From positions 34,961,424 through 35,025,423 of the forward strand of contig JAKSZT010054304.1 in the NCBI GenBank assembly GCA_026826555.1: a DNA stretch of 64,000 nucleotides. The letters run 5' to 3'. The stretch comes from Tolypeutes matacus (lineage: Eukaryota; Chordata; Mammalia; Cingulata; Chlamyphoridae). The position numbers and the translations under genes were made by a program. The first letter of the stretch is position 1, and each line of letters begins with the position of its first letter. The notes beneath the pieces were generated by a model. The model saw nothing but the letters and a program-made list of their open reading frames with translations. It was not told where the DNA came from and did not search any database. Positions 58,780 through 64,000 of this stretch are shown here, piece after piece.

Positions 58780-59140
58780 TTACCATCCAAATACAGCCCT
58801 CCTTAAAGATGTCCAGCTCTAGTTGTCAACCTATTCTTTCTTCCCTTCACAGTCAAGTACTTGAAAAAAGAGTCTATCTCACAGTCTGAATTTTTCAATC
58901 TCCATTTCAATTTACTCTAAGTTGGCTTCTGTTTTTATTACTGCACTAAAGTTTCTCTTGAAATGTCAATAGTGACTTTCATGCTATATCTCAGTCTTAT
59001 CTTACTTGACCTCTTCATGGCATTTGACCTTTTGAACCTGCTCTTCTTCTTAAGCTGGGTTTCATTTTATAAGCCATTTTTGATGCTCCCACCATCTAGC
59101 CAGTGAGAAACCTGGCAGAAATGCTCATTTTCCCCCTTTT
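58780..59140 (+). mobile_element. L2 LINE ORF2 fragment (RT region)
   Basis: 'tccatttcaatttactctaa', 'gttggcttctg', 'ttactgcactaaagtttctc', 'ttgaaatgtcaatagtgact' and 'cttatcttacttgacctctt' with 'catggcatttgaccttttga' match the L2 reverse-transcriptase stretch QSGF..HSTET.. LLDLSAAFDTVDH. No open frame remains. Confidence 0.6.
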
Positions 59141-59144
59141 TTTC

Positions 59145-60035
59145 CTCCATTACTCCCTAAATTTAAAGGCACCTTAAATTCTGCTAATTATACCTGGATT
59201 AAAAACCTTCCATATACACCCCTTCTTGTACATTACCAATATTAGTCTTTTCTTGTAAGCTACTAAAACATTAGAAAATATTCTAACAACAAATCTTCCA
59301 CTTGAGAAATAGAATCTGATCTTATCATTGTGCAAATGTCCATTGATCCCTTGAAAGTGCAAGTTGAATCATGTTTCTGTCTAATTTAAGCCACTAATAT
59401 TGCTTATACAGTGGTTCCCAAGTCTTGGTCCAAGGATCTGCTTTGTGGTAAATACAGTTCATTCTTTGCCTAAGGGCAATATCCCTCATCTTTATTATGT
59501 CAGATTCCCATTTTATTTATTTATTTTATTCAGCTATCAGATACCTATGTATTTCATGGAAGCACAAGCATCCCTCAGCAAGAAAGGAGGAATATTGATT
59601 AGCAGTCATGGTAAATCCACTGTCCCTGACAATGACTAGTATAGGAATGGCTAAAATGCAATTTTGTATAATGAAACATGAAGAGAAATCTTTTAGCAGA
59701 GTCATCTCCACAATATTTTCCTTGCCTACAAGAAGAGATATACAGAGAAGAAAACAGGATTTCTTTCTTTGAACATTGTTATATGAAGATATAATGCCTA
59801 AGGCTACCAAGCCCATCTTAGGACAGAGAGTTAGAATAGCTGAGACACTGTAGCAAGCAAAACAGAAAAAAAGAAGAAATTTGAATCCTTGTTGAAATTC
59901 GAATCATTAAGCCACTACCTTATTCAAGAATGGAGTTAACCTATCATGAGACTACTTAATATATTAGATAGCACATCTTTTAAAGTTACTTCGTGTTAAG
60001 TTTTCTCTTGCCTGCAGTCCGAATTACCCTAACAG
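59145..60035. other. No gene seen
   Basis: Unique-looking sequence. 'cagtggttcccaa' at 59410 could be a MER5-type terminal remnant but is too short to call. Confidence 0.45.
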
Positions 60036-60039
60036 GTAA

Positions 60040-60190
60040 AATTTATATCAGTGTTATCTGGAAGCTTGTTAAAATTGCCTATCCCAAGGTGATTCTGATT
60101 CAGTAAGTCTGGAGGTTAGGCTCAACAATCTACATATGTAACAATTTGCACAGGAAAGTTTGATGAGCAGCCAGGTTTGGGAATCAGGAT
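60040..60190 (+). mobile_element. MER5-type hAT MITE fragment
   Basis: 'atcagtgttatctggaagct', 'tgttaaaattgcctatccc', 'tgattctgattcagtaagtc', 'tggaggttaggctcaacaat' follow the MER5 consensus order (cacctggggagcttgttaaa ... tgattcagtaggtctgggg). Confidence 0.7.
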
Positions 60191-60329
60191 AGGAAAAACT
60201 CCATTTTTATGTATGGATAAAACTTTCCAAGATATGACCCTTGCCTACCTCCCTATATTATTTAACCTCACCATTCGATATTGTGTAAAATGCAGTATGT
60301 CTTCAAGCTATGCTGAGCTATTTGAAATT

Positions 60330-60690
60330 CACATCATGCTTTTTCTCATTCTTCAGCTTTTCCTAGAAAGATATTTTCCTCTTCTCTCATTTGGCAACCT
60401 TTTACTCATTTTTCAAGACTCAGCTTAAGCTTTGTCTTCTTTGTGATTTATTTCCTATTACATTCAAGTGCAGGTTGATAACTGCATTTTTATTTTACCG
60501 TTGTATTAAATAATAAAGTTTTATTATCATATATGATACTGTATCATAATTATGTTTACACATCTATATTTGCTATTATGTTTTGAGTTTCTTGGTGGCA
60601 GAGATAGTGTTCTATTTTTTAGCTTCTTTTAGTTCTAGCAAGTTAATTGCATATAGAAGATATTCATTAAAAGTTTCTAAAGTAGAATTA
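60330..60690 (+). mobile_element. L2 LINE 3' fragment
   Basis: 'ttactcatttttcaagactc' plus 'agcttaagctttgtcttctt' and the terminal 'tgagtttcttggtggcagag' with 'gatattcattaaaagtttc' match the L2 3' region. Confidence 0.65.
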
Positions 60691-60694
60691 AATT

Positions 60695-61330
60695 GAAGCA
60701 ACTGGAGTCCCTTCACATGCCAAGCAATATACCAAGAAATGGCCATCGTATTAACCAGACAAATACAATACTGAATGGTATTAACTTTGCAAATACTGAA
60801 TAACCAGACACAATTATCCTTTGACTATCCTCTATTCATGAAAGAAATTAAAGATTTTGAAAAATAATTATTTTAGATGAAACAAAATAAAAAGTCTACT
60901 ATGATGACATACATTATGTATTTTGTTATTAAATATTAAATATTGTTTTTGACTGAAATTAACATAAATTTTTAAAACTGAAATTATATGTGAAAGCCTT
61001 TTAAGAACATGCTGTTGTGTCTTCCAATTTTTATAGTAAAGTGGATAAATTATCCTGAACCATTTTTCTTTACAACTTCTAAAAATTATGGAAAAGCTAT
61101 CAAAACACATTTTTAAATAAATTAATGAGCTAGTAAGAATGTAAGAAATATGTGGAAATCAGGCAAATATTAAGTAAAATAGGGAACCCAGAGTGGTAAG
61201 CAGAGTATTGGAACCATATTTAGCCTTGAAAGCATTTAACAAATACAGTGAAATTGAATTTCAATTTTAATGGGACAAGAAAAAAAAGTCAAATGCCCCC
61301 TCAAGGACAAAACTTTAATAAAACCCTCTG
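60695..61330. other. No gene seen
   Basis: AT-rich unique DNA; the 80-codon antisense frame at 60868-61110 has no motif. Confidence 0.5.
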
Positions 61331-61334
61331 TAGC

Positions 61335-61845
61335 AGTCAGGAAAATATCTCCTTTCTGCCCCAGCCCTGGAAAAACAAAGGGATAAAGATGTCTACCTCC
61401 TAATTCCTAGGACTTCTGAATATTATGTTACATGGCAAAGGAGAATTAAGGTGGACAATGGAATTAAGGTTGCTAATCAACTAACCTTAAATATGGAGAT
61501 TATCTTGAATTATCCAAGTGGGTCCAATATAATCCTAAGGTCCTTAAAAATGAAAGCGGGAGGTATGAGTCAGTGTCAGAGCAATGCAATGTGAGAAAGA
61601 CTTTACCTACCATTGCTGGCTTTGAATATGGAGGGAGATGGCCATGAGCCAAGGAAAGTGGGCAGCTTCAAAGTGCAGGGAAACAAATTCTCCCCGGTAG
61701 GAAAGCAGCCCAACCAACACCTTGATTCTAGCCTAGTGAGACCTATTCTGACTTTAGAACTTCAGAATTATAATACTAATTTGTATTGTTGTATGCCAAT
61801 ATATTTGGGGTAGTCTGTTACAGTAACCATAACAGATTAAAACAC
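61335..61845 (+). mobile_element. MaLR-like LTR
   Basis: Same order as 11838-12356: 'atgttacatggcaaaggaga', 'ggagattatcttgaattatc', 'ccaagtgggtccaatataat', 'gaaagtgggcagcttc', 'acaccttgattctagcctag', 'tgagacctattctgac' and the terminal 'gtctgttacagtaacc'. Confidence 0.65.
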
Positions 61846-61989
61846 CCTTCTTGATTCAAACCTCAATTATAATTTGAGCATAAAGAATCCCCTAAAAGTA
61901 AGGGTGAACCAAAATTAAGCCAGCCCACTTAATGTTGGCAGTTAATGAAAGATAACAAAAATCAACCTAAAGATTTGGGAGTTAACATC

Positions 61990-62620
61990 CCCACCCTCCA
62001 TATGAATTCATATTATCTGGGTGGTCCTAAAATCTTGAAACAAGAAGTTTAATTTTAAGTGTTTTTCATTGGATGTGCTTATGCCTAGCAGAAGCAAACA
62101 CATATCTTCTTTAGAGAAAGCCACCTTTAAACTAAGTATTGAAAAGCCTCACAGATAAAGTTCCACAAAATATGAGCTCACTGACAAATATCACAAAACA
62201 AATACACAAATAAACTACGCTACTGTGTGTAGGAAGAAGCAGAAACAACATGCAGAAAAATTAGGGTGAAAAAGTCTCATAACAAATGAATTATCAGATG
62301 AAGAATCTGAAATAAGTAGGTTACTATATTAAAAGAAATAAGAAAGGATTGGATTATGAGTACTGAGCAAGGCAATATAAAATTAGGGGGCAGATTTGAA
62401 GAAAGGAATAAATTGTTATTATGGAAGTGAAAAAATATATCACTGAAATGAAAACTTGAGTGAATAAGGTTAAGAGCTTAAAAGAGAATTGGTGAAGTGA
62501 AAGAAAAATTTAAACTATGCATCCATCATTCATCACACAAAGATCACGGAATGAAAATATTAAAGAAATGATAAGACAAATGAAAGAGAAGTTAGAAAGG
62601 CTTAATTCTGTATGCAGCAA
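61990..62620 (+). mobile_element. L1M 5'/ORF1 fragment
   Basis: 'atgcctagcagaagcaaaca', 'agagaaagccacctttaaac', 'gagtactgagcaaggcaata' and 'taaaattagggggcagattt' follow the L1M 5' region and ORF1 start. 'gaaatgataagacaaatgaa' is in the coiled-coil area. It is truncated at both ends and stops before the RRM region. The 82-codon frame at 62517 is partly in it. Confidence 0.6.
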
Positions 62621-62624
62621 TTCT

Positions 62625-63560
62625 GTAGCAGCAAAGCTGTTGATAATGTATTGTGCTCATGGTCGTGTGCTAGGTTTGGAAGTAAGTACAAAAGTCAAGA
62701 CTTGGTTCTCACCCTCAGAAAACCTTCATAAAGACTATGCACAGATTGATGTAACACCCAGATAAAGCACCATTACTTATAAATAGACTTGGGATTGAAG
62801 TAGTAATGTCTTTAACCAGTTCAATAAAGGGAATATATTTATACTGGGTTTGATATATGCCCATTTATCAATGTATTGTCCATGTAAAAGACAAGTAATT
62901 TTTTCATCTGTTATTTCTCCATATACTTTTTGGCCACATTGGTGTTAATTCTATCCTCCCAAAATAGTGGATAAAGTCAAAGGGAAGAGGTAAAAGGCAT
63001 TATAAGGCTTAATTGCATTAGAGATTGAATTTATTGACCAAAGGGAATATTTTGAATTTATACACATTTCTATGCTAGCAGTGCTATTTAATTTTTTCTG
63101 TTATTATGTATGCAAGAAAATGGGCCATTATTAAAAATTTTGTATTCAATATCACTTTTGGTATATTCATATGGCTATTATAGGTAAAAACACACATATA
63201 TATAAAAAATATATATATGTTAAAAACATATATATATATATATTTATATGTATATAAATCTAGAATCTAGCACATCTAACCAGTTCAAGATTAATATGAA
63301 TTATGCAATTTGCTTTTCATGGGCATTTGCACATATGAGTATGGAATTGTTATACAAAGGATGATAAGGTACACATTCAAAATGTACATTAAGCAAGCTA
63401 AATAGAATTTTAGTGGATTGTGTTTTATATCCATCACTATCTCTGCTTGATGTAATTGTTGCATATTAAATTCAGACCAGATATTTAAATGTTTCTCTCA
63501 TTTGATTAAAAAAAAATCACAAAGTAATTGCAGGCTAACACAGAAGCAGACCGTGCTTGA
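62625..63560. other. No gene seen; AT-rich
   Basis: Unique AT-rich DNA with the TA-rich tract at 63190-63260. Confidence 0.5.
63190..63260. repeat. (TA)n-rich microsatellite
   Basis: Alternating AT tracts with ACAC and AAAA interruptions, partly palindromic (ATATATATGTT ... AACATATATATA). Confidence 0.9.
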
Positions 63561-63589
63561 CATTTTTTTCTTCCATCTTGCCCTTTATT

Positions 63590-63800
63590 GGCCAGGGAAT
63601 TCTCACACAACATTGCACATTCCCTGACCACCATTCCTCTCAGAATCTAAGGTGAATTAGCTGTCTTTCCTGTATTCCCAATGCTTCTTCTTAGCAATCC
63701 TTGGGTAACTTATCATAAAACATTGCAATTACTGGCTTGTCTCTACCACTAAGCTGTGACTCTTCAACGATAGAAGTTATTTATCTTTGAACTCCCTAGA
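63590..63800 (+). mobile_element. Probable L2 3' fragment
   Basis: 'acttatcataaaacattgca', 'attactggcttgtctctacc' and 'actaagctgtgactcttcaa' resemble the L2 3' block (cttatcacattgtaattact ... ccactagactgtaagctcc). Confidence 0.45.
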
Positions 63801-63837
63801 GCCTACTCAGTTAACCAGGAGTTCAAAATAACTTTTA

Positions 63838-64000
63838 AAAAAAATATAATAAACTTTATTTTTAAAGAGATTTTGGATTACAGAAAAGTTACATCAAAAG
63901 TATAAAGATTCTCATATACGTCCACCCCCTACCCCTCCCACCTCTTCCCCTATTAATAACACCTTTCAATAGTGTGGTACATTTGTTAAAAATGATGAAT
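63838..64000 (-). mobile_element. L1-3'-end-type repeat, copy F, cut by window end
   Basis: An A/T-rich tail, then 'attttggattacagaaaagt', 'cctattaataacacctttca' and 'tagtgtggtacatttgttaa' equal the antisense start of copies A-D. It continues beyond 64000. Confidence 0.78.

Noticed and set aside
63190..63260. TA-rich tract as a replication origin or attachment site
   Set aside because: It is a simple-sequence tract typical of AT-rich intergenic DNA, with no supporting signals.
1..64000. CRISPR arrays, operons, phage or prokaryotic defence systems
   Set aside because: The window is mammalian by its SINE, LINE and LTR content; no regularly spaced short repeats with unique spacers were seen.

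Overview
This is a mammalian, repeat-dominated intergenic window with no host protein-coding gene or functional RNA gene that I can support. It is AT-rich and every open frame is short. The frames that look protein-like belong to LINE-1 (L1) remnants. The lineage is indicated by at least six tRNA-derived SINEs of the DAS type (tRNA-Ala-like head with good A and B boxes; monomeric, dimeric and chimeric forms). DAS-SINEs were described from the nine-banded armadillo, so the window is most likely from Dasypus novemcinctus or a close xenarthran. That species call rests on my recognition of the SINE family, not on a search.

Layout. 1-3960: old L1M-type LINE on + (ORF1, inter-ORF region, ORF2), split by a chimeric DAS-SINE whose poly(A) runs into a 100-N assembly gap. 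3960-17225: mostly unique DNA with old MIR and L2 pieces, MaLR-like LTRs, an antisense L1 3' end and a dimeric DAS-SINE with a perfect 15-bp target-site duplication (TSD). 17226-21458: a complete, TSD-flanked, internally deleted L1. 21460-32338: unique DNA with short L1 3' ends, one DAS monomer and a probable ERV LTR. 32339-35900: about 3.5 kb of antisense L1-3'-end-type repeat with two units head to tail. 39410-43606: a second copy of the internally deleted L1. 44550-44870: a hAT-type MITE with an 8-bp TSD. 46657-47289 and 50231-51114: two further TSD-flanked copies of the long 3'-end repeat, in opposite orientations. 53945-57555: a long antisense L1 with a nested DAS-SINE. 57556-64000: mostly unique DNA with L2, MER5, MaLR and L1M pieces, ending in another antisense L1 3' end cut by the window edge.

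The most interesting object is the pair at 17243-21441 and 39419-43597. Both have the same order: a 5'UTR with two ~398-bp tandem units carrying YY1-like sites, a near-full-length broken ORF1, a short central slice of ORF2, and a 3'UTR with tandem modules. Both lack the ORF2 endonuclease and reverse transcriptase region and also the ORF2 C-terminus, apparently at the same breakpoints. Their flanks differ and each is bordered by its own TSD. This suggests a non-autonomous, deletion-derived L1 family copied as such, analogous to HAL1 elements, rather than two chance deletions or a segmental duplication.
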